In this document: piece by piece, positions 1 through 6,964 of the stretch
Layout of the letters: each line of letters opens with the position of its first letter
Numbering within the stretch: the first letter of the stretch is position 1
Source: JBFIHZ01 sp041601535
GTDB lineage: Bacteria > Pseudomonadota > Gammaproteobacteria > Xanthomonadales > SZUA-36
DNA length: 12,116 bases
Assembly: GCA_041601535.1 (NCBI GenBank)
Contig: JBFIHZ010000099.1
Span: 1-12,116 of the forward strand
Reading direction: 5' to 3'
Position numbers and translations under genes: made by a program
The notes under the pieces: model-generated
What the model was told of the DNA's origin: nothing
Databases searched by the model: none
Seen by the model: only the letters and a program-made list of their open reading frames with translations

Positions 1-1843
1 ACTGGTAACCCGCCGCCTGCAGTGAAAACAACCGTGCGTAGTGGCCGTCGAGCTGCATCAGTTGCGCATGGCTGCCGCGTTCGATGATGTGGCCGTTTTC
101 AATGACCACGATCTGGCTGGCCATGCGTACCGTGGAGAAGCGGTGTGAAATAAGGATGGCCATGCGGTTCTGGGTGAGCTTGCGAAAATGCTCGAAGATG
201 GTGGCTTCGGCGGCGGCATCCATCGCGGCGGTGGGTTCATCCAGCACCAGGATATCGGCGCCGGTGCGCATAAAGGCACGCGCCAGCGCGATTTTCTGCC
301 ACTGGCCGCCGGACAGTTCCTGGCCGTCCTTGAACCACTTGCCCAACTGGGTGGCATAGCCCGACGGCAGCATGTCGATGATGTCGGTGGCCATGCCCTT
401 TTCCGCAGCTTCAATCCAGCGCGGCTGGTCTTCAAAATGGCGCACATCCCCGACGCCGATGTTTTCACCCACCAGGAACTGGTAGCGGGAAAAGTCCTGG
501 AAAATCACCCCGATGCGCTGGCGCAGGGTTTCCTCATCCCAGTCATTCAGGTCCAGGCCGTCCAGCAGGATGCGGCCGGTATCGGGCCGGTACAGGCGGG
601 TGAGCAGCTTGATCAGCGTGGTTTTTCCGGATCCGTTCTCGCCCACCAGGGCCAGTGATTCACCCGGGCGGATATGCAGGTTGATATCATGCAATACCGG
701 ATGGCTGGCACCGGGATAGGTAAAACTGACGTGCTCAAAGCGCACCCCATCGCCGGGCTGTGGGCCCTGGGTCAGACGGGATGTGGAGCCTTGGATGGGC
801 GTTTCCAGGTATTCGTACAGCGTGGAAAGATACAGGTTGTCTTCGTACATGCCGCCGATGGCCGACAAGATGGCTGCCACCGCCGACTGGCCCTGGCGGA
901 ACAGCATCAGGTACATGGTCATCTGGCCCAGCGTGATGCGGCCGAACACCGTGGTGGCGGCAATCCAGGCATACGCGCCATACAAGGCCAGCGTGCCCAC
1001 CAGCCCCAGCACAAAGCCCCAGCCATCGCGGCGGATGGCCAGCGCGCGGTCTTCCTTGTACAGGCGGTGATAGATGTCGCGGTAGCGGTCAAGCAACAAC
1101 GGACCGAGGCCAAACAGCTTGACCTCCTTGACGTTGTCCTCGCGTGCCAGCACGGTTTCCAGGTAAATCTGCATGCGGGTTTCCGGCGAGCGCCAGCGGA
1201 ACAGCCGGAAGGCATCGCCGGAGAACTTGGTCTCGGCAAAAAACGAGGGCAAGCCGGCCAGCAGCAACACCAGCACTGCCCACGGTGAAAACTGCACCAG
1301 CAGAAAACCATAGCTGAGCAGCGAGATCAGGTTCTGCACCAGCCCGAAGGTCCGGTTGACCAGCGACAACGGCCGGCTGGAAGCTTCGCGGCGGGCGCGG
1401 GTCAGCTTGTCGTAGAACTCGGAGTCTTCAAACTGCGCCAGCTCCAGCTGCAGGGCCTTTTCCAGGATCATCACGTTGACCCGCTGACCCAGCTGGGCAC
1501 GCAGCAGCGCCTGGCACAACGAGATGCCCCGCTGCGCACCCGACATCGCGGCAACGATCACCGCCTCGATGGCCACCAGCTGGAACACCGGCTGCAGTTC
1601 GGCCTCACCGCCGGCGCGGGTGAGCTGCGCGGCCGCCACCACCGCATCGATGATCAGCGCGCCGACCCAGGCCATGGCAGCCGGCAGCACACCGGCCAGC
1701 AGGGTCAGGATGGCCAGCGCCACGGTCAGGCGGCGACTGGTGGTCCACACCAGGCCAATGGCCCGGCGGCTGTAGCGGAATACGCCAAAAAAACCGCGCG
1801 TGGCGGCATCCGGCGGGGGTGGTGGAGAGGTGTGATAGGCCAT
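1..1843 (-). CDS. ABC exporter, fused permease and ATPase (3' end cut by window edge)
   Basis: This is a half-transporter that uses ATP to move an unknown substrate, probably outward, across the inner membrane. The frame is open from ATG 1843 to the window edge, giving 614 visible codons with no stop. About six membrane segments occupy residues 30-310, for example near 33-60, 182-203 and 275-298. The ATPase domain follows, with Walker A GENGSGKTT (401-409, Lys407), Q-loop Gln449, signature LSGGQ (510-514), Walker B ending in LDEP (Asp535, Glu536) and H-loop His567, so every catalytic element is intact. The last visible residues look like the usual C-terminal end, so little is missing. An in-frame TAA lies just upstream (1855-1853), limiting the start to ATG 1843 or GTG 1849; neither has a strong ribosome site. 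The family also includes lipid, drug and peptide exporters, and nothing nearby fixes the substrate. No gene symbol is justified. Confidence 0.9.
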   Translation of the reverse strand, partial: MAYHTSPPPPPDAATRGFFGVFRYSRRAIGLVWTTSRRLTVALAILTLLAGVLPAAMAWVGALIIDAVVAAAQLTRAGGEAELQPVFQLVAIEAVIVAAMSGAQRGISLCQALLRAQLGQRVNVMILEKALQLELAQFEDSEFYDKLTRARREASSRPLSLVNRTFGLVQNLISLLSYGFLLVQFSPWAVLVLLLAGLPSFFAETKFSGDAFRLFRWRSPETRMQIYLETVLAREDNVKEVKLFGLGPLLLDRYRDIYHRLYKEDRALAIRRDGWGFVLGLVGTLALYGAYAWIAATTVFGRITLGQMTMYLMLFRQGQSAVAAILSAIGGMYEDNLYLSTLYEYLETPIQGSTSRLTQGPQPGDGVRFEHVSFTYPGASHPVLHDINLHIRPGESLALVGENGSGKTTLIKLLTRLYRPDTGRILLDGLDLNDWDEETLRQRIGVIFQDFSRYQFLVGENIGVGDVRHFEDQPRWIEAAEKGMATDIIDMLPSGYATQLGKWFKDGQELSGGQWQKIALARAFMRTGADILVLDEPTAAMDAAAEATIFEHFRKLTQNRMAILISHRFSTVRMASQIVVIENGHIIERGSHAQLMQLDGHYARLFSLQAAGYQ

Positions 1844-2039
1844 CGGCACATGTTAACCCGGCGGGCCCCGATGATGGCGGCTGTTTGCCGTCAGAATGGG
1901 TGGTTCAGCGTGCAGCAGCCTGGCGGGCTTCGTCTTCCCCGCGGGGGCGCGGCACCACGCAGCGGGGTGTCACTGGTTCGTTCGCCGAACCTGGCGTTTG
2001 ACTGCATGGCCCGGCATCAAGCCGGCAACAGCGGCGTCC
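1844..2039. other. Intergenic gap between two minus-strand genes, with small hairpins
   Basis: These 196 bases separate the end of the protease-like gene from the start of the ABC exporter. Reading leftward from the protease stop there is a CCGGC/GCCGG hairpin (2011-2025, 5-bp stem, 5-base loop), then a GGTTCG/CGAACC hairpin (1975-1991, 6-bp stem, 5-base loop). Neither is followed by a T-tract on the minus strand. They may help end transcription of the protease-like gene. I see no convincing promoter for the exporter and no credible small ORF. Confidence 0.35.
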
Positions 2040-4178
2040 TTATTGTACGCAGGGAATACCCATCAGGTTACTCAGGCGTACCAGGTTCAGCGTGCCCACT
2101 CCAAAGCCGACGCCCGAATCGTAGTTCAACACGGCTTCACCACAACTGCCGAAGATGATCTCCAGCACGCCCCAGTCGGTATTGGTAATGTCATTGCTAT
2201 CGAAGCCATCGCCCCATTTGGTTCCCTGGGTGGAAAACAATTCGGTCACGGTCAGCGTATTGCCATCAAATTCACCGATGCCCTGCATCCACATCTGGTC
2301 GCCATTGTCGTAGGTGAACCACTGCACCAGGCCTTTGCCGTTTTCCAGCACTTCCAGAATGATGCCTTCGCCCTGGTGGCTGGGATCGAACCACGACCCG
2401 GATAAGGCTGCGTTGGCTGAACCTTGCGAGGATTCACAATCCACCAGCTTGCTGAGCTGCACGTAATTGTGACTTTCCAACAGGTCATAGTCGCCATCTG
2501 GCGGATAAATAAACAGGCTGCCACGTTCTTCGCTGGTGCCACAGGTGGGGAAATGAAAAGCCAGCGAACCGAAATCGTTCAGCACCACATCGTCCGGATC
2601 AAAACCAGCACCGAAAGTGGGGCCGGTGGGGCGCAACAGTTCATGCACGATAATGCCTTCTCCCACCTGTTCGCCCACGCCAATCATCCACGACTGGCCC
2701 GGCCCCTCGCGCGTATAGGAAAACATGTAGACCACGGCGCGCTGGCCGTCCAGCAATTCAACGAAGATGCCCTCGCCGTTGCGGTCCGGGTCAAAAAACG
2801 CCGCGCTCTGGCCGGGCACCAGCGTCTGGTCGGCTTCCAGCTCGTTGATCGGGCCGCTGCTCAGCTCCATACGCGACACGGTCAGGCTGCCATTATGGGT
2901 TTGTGGCTTGTTGCCAGTAGCAGCTTGCGGGCCAGAAGCCGGCTGGGGATTGATCAGCAAACTATTGCTGCCGGGCCGTACGTTGTAAAACATGATCGGC
3001 AGGCTGACCATGCCGGTGGTGTCCCCACCCGGGAAGGGCAGCAGATGGCCATTGAAAAAGAATTCCCAATTAGAACAGTTATCACATTGACTGATGTGCA
3101 AATCCAGCGTGGGCGAGGGCATTTCCGGCGTGGTGGCAAAATAATTGCCGAACATGCCTTCAAACCAGCCATCGGGAATTTCGATTTCCCAGCTTTCCGG
3201 GTCCTGGATCAACACATCGGCAATGCCGCCAATGGCCTCATCGAAATCGAAACTGCTGCCGCCGTGGTCATCGATATAAATCACCAGCTGGGTGTTTTCG
3301 TTCAGACGGCTGGCGGCGGCGGCAATGCCATTGAACAGATCCTGCTTGCTGCCGCCATCGATTTTCTGGATGGTGGAATCCAGCGAACCCCAGGTGTTCT
3401 CCAGCGAGGTGGCCACGTTCTCGATATTGTTATGGTGGCGGGGATTGGTCTGCAGGCCGCCGAATACCACCGCTTCGTGCTTGGCACCCTCCATGGTCCA
3501 CATGATGGCGTCACCCCCATTGCCGGAGGCCACTTGCGGGTGTTCCGACTTTGTACCACCTTGCCCGGAGGCATCGTTGGCGCCAGCAGCCTGCAGGTCC
3601 TGCAAGACGTTATTACTGGTGCTGCCGTTGCGGATCACGCCATTGGTGCTGACTATATTGAGGGTACTCAGGCCAGCCAGGCCGTCGGTCCAGCCGGAAC
3701 CCAGCTTTTCATCAGGAAATTTGTTCACCAGCTCGTCGGACCAGCCGCGCGCTGTTTCTTCCGGGCCACTGGCTGTGCCACCCACCCAGGGTATGCCTTC
3801 GCAAGCCCCGCCCGGACCGAAGGCTTTCTCCATGTCGTCCAGCAAGCCGCCGCCATAACAGGAGTTCACCATCAGCTTGACGTCCTTGACTTTGCCGCCG
3901 TTGGCATTGATCTGCTCGCAGATATACGCCACCAGTTCATCATCACGGATGGGCCCACTGGTGGTGGCCACGGTGGAGTGGTTGCCGATTTTCTGGCTGG
4001 GTGCGGGCACATCATCCGCCAGCGCCGACCCCGCCCAGGCGAACAGCAGGCACAGCACCAGCCGGGCAGACCCGGTTGCGGCAGGCGGCCATGGTATGGC
4101 ATTTCGGCCGGTCAGCGTGTACACAGCCAAAGCAATGCAACGATCACAGCGGGTGCGCATGAACGGATCAAGAGACAT
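2040..4178 (-). CDS. Secreted legumain/caspase-like (clan CD) cysteine-protease-like protein with two C-terminal repeats; catalytic halves apparently permuted
   Basis: This is a 712-residue exported protein. A long basic N-terminus leads into a hydrophobic segment (about 39-50) ending GSALA|DD, consistent with signal peptidase cleavage near residue 54. The next region carries a Cys-type motif: a helix (80-92), a strand, then NSCYGGG with Cys107, then a strand with GGTAS (133-137). That resembles the catalytic-Cys half of legumain (family C13). Residues 235-260 contain AVVFGG and PRHHNNIEN, and 297-307 read QLVIYIDDHGG with His305; these resemble the first strand and His-Gly half of the same fold. 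In known C13/C14 peptidases the His half comes first, so the order here is reversed. A beta-rich region (about 335-435) follows, then two repeats (459-581 and 594-710). ATG 4178 has a GGGGG purine run 8 bases upstream. Protease activity is inferred. Other possibilities are an inactive relative or a surface-binding protein. Confidence 0.72.
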   Translation of the reverse strand: MSLDPFMRTRCDRCIALAVYTLTGRNAIPWPPAATGSARLVLCLLFAWAGSALADDVPAPSQKIGNHSTVATTSGPIRDDELVAYICEQINANGGKVKDVKLMVNSCYGGGLLDDMEKAFGPGGACEGIPWVGGTASGPEETARGWSDELVNKFPDEKLGSGWTDGLAGLSTLNIVSTNGVIRNGSTSNNVLQDLQAAGANDASGQGGTKSEHPQVASGNGGDAIMWTMEGAKHEAVVFGGLQTNPRHHNNIENVATSLENTWGSLDSTIQKIDGGSKQDLFNGIAAAASRLNENTQLVIYIDDHGGSSFDFDEAIGGIADVLIQDPESWEIEIPDGWFEGMFGNYFATTPEMPSPTLDLHISQCDNCSNWEFFFNGHLLPFPGGDTTGMVSLPIMFYNVRPGSNSLLINPQPASGPQAATGNKPQTHNGSLTVSRMELSSGPINELEADQTLVPGQSAAFFDPDRNGEGIFVELLDGQRAVVYMFSYTREGPGQSWMIGVGEQVGEGIIVHELLRPTGPTFGAGFDPDDVVLNDFGSLAFHFPTCGTSEERGSLFIYPPDGDYDLLESHNYVQLSKLVDCESSQGSANAALSGSWFDPSHQGEGIILEVLENGKGLVQWFTYDNGDQMWMQGIGEFDGNTLTVTELFSTQGTKWGDGFDSNDITNTDWGVLEIIFGSCGEAVLNYDSGVGFGVGTLNLVRLSNLMGIPCVQ
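2049..2804 (-). repeat. Two tandem copies of a ~120-residue Trp/Gly-rich repeat domain (protein level)
   Basis: Residues 459-581 (bases 2436-2804) and 594-710 (bases 2049-2399) of the protease-like protein align by eye. Shared landmarks in order are W/FFDP followed by GEGI, an acidic Leu-Glu segment with a short turn, FTY or FSY, W-M-xG-x-GE, a Thr/His-Glu-Leu strand, G-x-GFD with an Asp-rich turn, FG or WG before a hydrophobic strand, a Cys, and a final hydrophobic-x-LS segment before a second Cys. The paired cysteines (546/581 and 679/710) could form one disulfide per copy after export. Similar repeats occur at the ends of other secreted proteobacterial proteins; their function is not known to me. 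The DNA copies have diverged, so this is an old domain duplication. Confidence 0.75.
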
Positions 4179-4186
4179 TTTTCAAA

Positions 4187-4193
4187 CCCCCTT
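4187..4193 (-). promoter_or_regulatory. Ribosome binding site of the protease-like gene
   Basis: On the minus strand AAGGGGG sits 8 bases before ATG 4178. It decides this start over the in-frame TTG and GTG codons at residues 17 and 19, which would shorten the unusually long signal-peptide N-terminus but have no Shine-Dalgarno match. Confidence 0.5.
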
Positions 4194-4345
4194 TTTGCTG
4201 TTAACGACAGACCATTCATCGGGAGGGCAACGCCAGGGCGACCGCGCGCCTCTTTTTAACCTTAGTCCAAACACCTGCAAGCTGCCACTTCGCGGGCGGG
4301 GGCAGGTGATGATGCCGCATGTCATTGAACGATTCCCCACAACGG

Positions 4346-4374
4346 TTGACAGCGCCGCCGCTTTGCCGCACTCT
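4346..4374 (+). promoter_or_regulatory. Possible sigma-70 promoter of the riboswitch-btuB transcript
   Basis: A perfect TTGACA (4346-4351) lies just ahead of the riboswitch. At 17-bp spacing the -10 would be CACTCT (4369-4374), a poor match. Transcription would start near 4381, right where the riboswitch P1 strand begins, which is the main argument for it. The rest of the divergent gap (4179-4345) shows no better promoter in either direction. Confidence 0.35.
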
Positions 4375-4384
4375 TGCGCCGAGT

Positions 4385-4587
4385 CTGCAGGTGTCCTCAC
4401 GACCGCCCGGTCTGGGGATTAAACGGGAAGACGGTGCGCCGGGTTCAATACCCCGCAATTCCGTCGCTGCCCCCGCAACGGTAGACGAAGGCAAGGATCA
4501 TTGCAGCCACTGTGCCTGGCATGGGAAGGCGATCCTTCACTGGCGGTTGTCACAACGCCCTTCGTAAGCCCGGAGACCGGCCCGCAG
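4385..4587 (+). promoter_or_regulatory. Cobalamin (vitamin B12) riboswitch
   Basis: This RNA aptamer binds adenosylcobalamin or a related cobalamin and lowers expression of the gene downstream. The conserved elements appear in the correct order: GGGAA and CGGTG (4425-4436), the invariant core GCCCCCGCAAC (4469-4479), the B12-box strand GCCACTG (4506-4512), GGGAAGGC (4523-4530), and the 3' core AAGCCCGGAGACC (4566-4578). The outer stem can form from CTGCAGG (4385-4391) and CCCGCAG (4581-4587) with one mismatch, which sets the boundaries. The next gene is a BtuB-type receptor, the classic target of this RNA, so sequence and context agree. Confidence 0.95.
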
Positions 4588-4730
4588 TTTTATTCACAGC
4601 GTTAATTCGCGGCGGGCGAATGCATGTGAGATTTGGCGGCAGCAGTACCACACCGGCTCGAACCAAACTCCCAATCCCTGCCCCGATGGCGCCAATACCG
4701 CGTTCGGGTGAGAACGCCGTGGGAGAAAAC
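4588..4730 (+). promoter_or_regulatory. Leader between riboswitch and btuB: likely expression platform
   Basis: This leader is 143 nt long. Three features could couple the aptamer to expression. GCGGGC (4612-4617) can pair with GCCCGC (4580-4585) at the aptamer 3' edge, competing with P1. CTCCCA (4668-4673) is complementary to TGGGAG (4720-4725), which contains the btuB Shine-Dalgarno sequence. A 6-bp hairpin GCGTTC/GAACGC (4700-4705/4712-4717) ends three bases before the Shine-Dalgarno. No U-tract terminator is seen, so translational control is more likely than transcriptional. The pairings are read by eye, without energy calculation. Confidence 0.5.
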
Positions 4731-6683
4731 ATGCAACACCCATTCAGACTGCGCGCGTCCGCCGCCGCATTGTTCAGCCTGTGTTACCTGCTGCCAGCGG
4801 CAGCCGACGAATCCCCCAAGGAACTCGACCAGTTGGTGGTCACCGCCGGCCTGGAACCCATCTCACTGGGCGACGTGGCCAGCTCCGTGACGGTGATCAC
4901 GCGCGAGGAAATCGAACAACGCCAGGTCAAATACCTGGGAGACCTGCTGCGCCAGGTGGCCGGTTTCGCCGTCAGCCAGTCCGGTGGCCCGGGCACGCTC
5001 ACCCAGGTGCGGGTACGTGGCGCCGAGGCCAATCATTTGCTGGTGCTGATGGATGGCGTGCGCGCCAATGACCCGGCCTCTGCCGATGAATTCCAGTACC
5101 AGTATGCGCTGACCGCCAATATCGAGCGCATCGAAATCATCCGCGGGCCACAGAGCGCCACCTGGGGCACCGATGCACTGGCCGGGGTGATCAATATCAT
5201 CCGCCGCAAGGAGGTGCACGATCAGCACATTGCCCTCAGTGCCGAATACGGTTCCTTCGATACCATCAACCTGGGCGTGGACGGCGGCATCCGCCGCGGG
5301 CGGGCGCAACTCAGCGCCGGCCTGGCCTACCTGGACACCGATGGCAGCAATATTTCCCGTCAAGGCGATGAACGCGATGGCGCCGAGAACACCAACCTGA
5401 ACGCGGCGCTGGACTTTGCCGCCAGCGATGCATGGCGACTGTTGTTTTCCGCCCAGCACGTGGACTCAACCACGGCATTCGACGACTTCGATTATGCACT
5501 GACCGGCCTGCCGGTGGATGCCGACCGGGTCACCGAAGCCGAACGCAATTACCTGCGCGCGGAAGTGCAATACCAGCCAGATGAAGCCCGTCTCAGCGGC
5601 GGGTTTTCCGTTAACTGGATGGACAGCGAAAACGAAAATATCTCGGATGGCGTGTTCAACAGCTCCACCGCGGCGGAAACCCTGGAACTGCGGTTCAAAT
5701 CCAGTGTGTTGCTGGGCGACCAGGCGGCCAAGGCGCACCGGCTGACGTTCTTGCTGGAGCACGACGAGGTGGATTTCAGCCAGCGCGGTATCGCCTCGCC
5801 CTTTGGTGACCCCAATCAGCAACAGGACTATGAGGCCACCTCCTACGCCGCTGAGTATGTCGGCAACCCGTTTACCGGGCTGAACTGGACGCTGTCAGGC
5901 CGGCTGGATGATTTCAGCGATTTTGATCAGGCCAAGACCTGGCAGCTGGCGGTCTCACAGCGCATCAGTCCGGCGCTGCGTGTGCGCGGATCGGTGGGTA
6001 CGGGTTCCAAGGCGCCCACGTTTACCGAACGCTTTGGCTTTTACCCGGATTTCTTTCTCGGCAACCCGCTGCTGAAACCGGAAACCTCCAAAGGCTGGGA
6101 ACTGGGTTTCGAGCTGCAATCCGCCAATGAGGATTACCGCCTTGGCGTGGCCTACTTCAGCCAGACACTGGAGGATGAAATTGATGGCTTCGTGTTTGAC
6201 CTGGATACGTTCTTTTTCACTGCCCAGAACAAGACCAATGACAGCAAACGCAAGGGACTGGAACTGGTACTGGATGGCAACCTAAGCGACGCGCTGTCGT
6301 TTTCAGCCTCCTACACCTACGTGGATGCGCACGAGCGCGATGCCACCGGTCAGCCGTTCCGCGAAGCACGGCGGCCACGTCACCTGGCCAACCTCAATGC
6401 CAACTACCGTTTTGCCGCAGAAAAGGCCAATGCCAACCTCAATATCAATTACAATGGCACCCAATTGGACAACTTCTTCCCACCACCCTTTTTTGCCCAG
6501 CAGCAAGTCGAGCTGGATGGCTTTGTGGTGGTGGACCTGGCGCTGTCCTGGCAGCTGACCGACCGCCTGCAGCTGGTGGGCCGCGTCAACAACCTGCTGG
6601 ATGAAGATTACGAAGAAGTGTTGGGTTTTGCCCGTCCCGGCAGAGCCCTGTATGCGGGCCTGCGGGGCCGCTTTGCACGTTAG
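4731..6683 (+). CDS. btuB: TonB-dependent outer-membrane vitamin B12 receptor BtuB
   Basis: This 650-residue receptor imports cobalamin across the outer membrane using energy from TonB-ExbBD. A signal peptide (residues 1-25, cleaved near AAA|DE) is followed by a TonB box DQLVVTA (33-39), very like the E. coli BtuB box. The plug domain (about 40-160) contains the segments VRVRGAEANH, LVLMDGVR, IEIIRGPQSATWGTDA and GVINII. A beta-barrel of roughly 490 residues completes the protein. ATG 4731 has GGGAG 5 bases upstream and begins the signal peptide. The frame stays open further upstream to 4512, inside the riboswitch, but that part is not plausible protein. Regulation by the cobalamin riboswitch supports the substrate. 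The chain ends RGRFAR, so the customary C-terminal aromatic residue is followed by two extra residues. No periplasmic or inner-membrane B12 transporter gene lies beside it. A receptor for another corrinoid is the main alternative. Confidence 0.93.
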   Translation: MQHPFRLRASAAALFSLCYLLPAAADESPKELDQLVVTAGLEPISLGDVASSVTVITREEIEQRQVKYLGDLLRQVAGFAVSQSGGPGTLTQVRVRGAEANHLLVLMDGVRANDPASADEFQYQYALTANIERIEIIRGPQSATWGTDALAGVINIIRRKEVHDQHIALSAEYGSFDTINLGVDGGIRRGRAQLSAGLAYLDTDGSNISRQGDERDGAENTNLNAALDFAASDAWRLLFSAQHVDSTTAFDDFDYALTGLPVDADRVTEAERNYLRAEVQYQPDEARLSGGFSVNWMDSENENISDGVFNSSTAAETLELRFKSSVLLGDQAAKAHRLTFLLEHDEVDFSQRGIASPFGDPNQQQDYEATSYAAEYVGNPFTGLNWTLSGRLDDFSDFDQAKTWQLAVSQRISPALRVRGSVGTGSKAPTFTERFGFYPDFFLGNPLLKPETSKGWELGFELQSANEDYRLGVAYFSQTLEDEIDGFVFDLDTFFFTAQNKTNDSKRKGLELVLDGNLSDALSFSASYTYVDAHERDATGQPFREARRPRHLANLNANYRFAAEKANANLNINYNGTQLDNFFPPPFFAQQQVELDGFVVVDLALSWQLTDRLQLVGRVNNLLDEDYEEVLGFARPGRALYAGLRGRFAR

Positions 6684-6726
6684 TCTGATTGACAGGCGAT
6701 TTATCGGCGGGTCGGTAAAGGGCCAA

Positions 6727-6769
6727 CCCGGGAGTGGATTCAGCCAGCCAGGCTGGACCCACTCCCGGG
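6727..6769 (+). terminator. Strong GC hairpin after btuB, without a U-tract
   Basis: CCCGGGAGTGG (6727-6737) pairs perfectly with CCACTCCCGGG (6759-6769), an 11-bp stem. An inner CAGCC/GGCTG stem (6741-6745/6751-6755) extends it. It lies 43 bases after the btuB stop. The following bases are GGAAGCC rather than a run of T, so it is not a canonical intrinsic terminator; it may block 3' decay or act with other factors. The rest of the 281-base gap before the serine hydrolase shows no gene. Confidence 0.45.
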
Positions 6770-6964
6770 GGAAGCCTCGATACCGGCCCCCGAACCGATC
6801 GACCGCAAACCCCAGCGACTGAATCCCCACCACACGTCAACCGCTTCCCTGCAGGCGCGCGCATCAGTAGACTGCTGACCATGCCGCTGCGCGTGTTGCC
6901 ATCCTCATCTGTACACGCGGTGCCGGCCTAGCCTTTGCGTTGATCAACCGGAGCCGTGCCTGAT

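Noticed and set aside
1089..1311. Short minus-strand open frames inside the exporter gene
   Set aside because: They are out of frame with the ABC protein, whose reading frame is continuous from 1843 to the window edge with all nucleotide-binding motifs.
1937..1946. The palindrome CCCCGCGGGG
   Set aside because: It has no loop bases, so it cannot fold as a normal hairpin. It is a simple GC palindrome likely by chance in this composition.
3976..3980. His67 as the catalytic partner of Cys107 in a non-permuted domain
   Set aside because: The 40-residue spacing would suit a caspase-like order. However, His67 is not followed by Gly and has no hydrophobic strand before it, only a short post-signal linker, while His305 sits in a classic strand-DDHGG context. 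I kept this as the main alternative to test.
2424..4259. A 611-codon open frame on the plus strand
   Set aside because: It lies entirely antisense to the protease-like gene, whose protein has a signal peptide, clear motifs and internal repeats. The antisense product is Gly/Ala/His-rich without recognisable domains, as expected of a GC-rich shadow frame.
4512..4730. An N-terminal extension of btuB starting at ATG 4512
   Set aside because: It would translate through the riboswitch aptamer and put the signal peptide 73 residues inside the protein. ATG 4731 has a ribosome site and begins the signal peptide directly.
6689..6717. TTGACA at 6689-6694 as a promoter for the serine hydrolase
   Set aside because: No acceptable -10 is found at 16-18 bp, and the strong hairpin at 6727-6769 would lie immediately downstream.
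6956..6964. GTG 6956 as the start of the serine hydrolase
   Set aside because: It is only 2 bases from the GGAG ribosome site, whereas ATG 6965 is at a workable distance.
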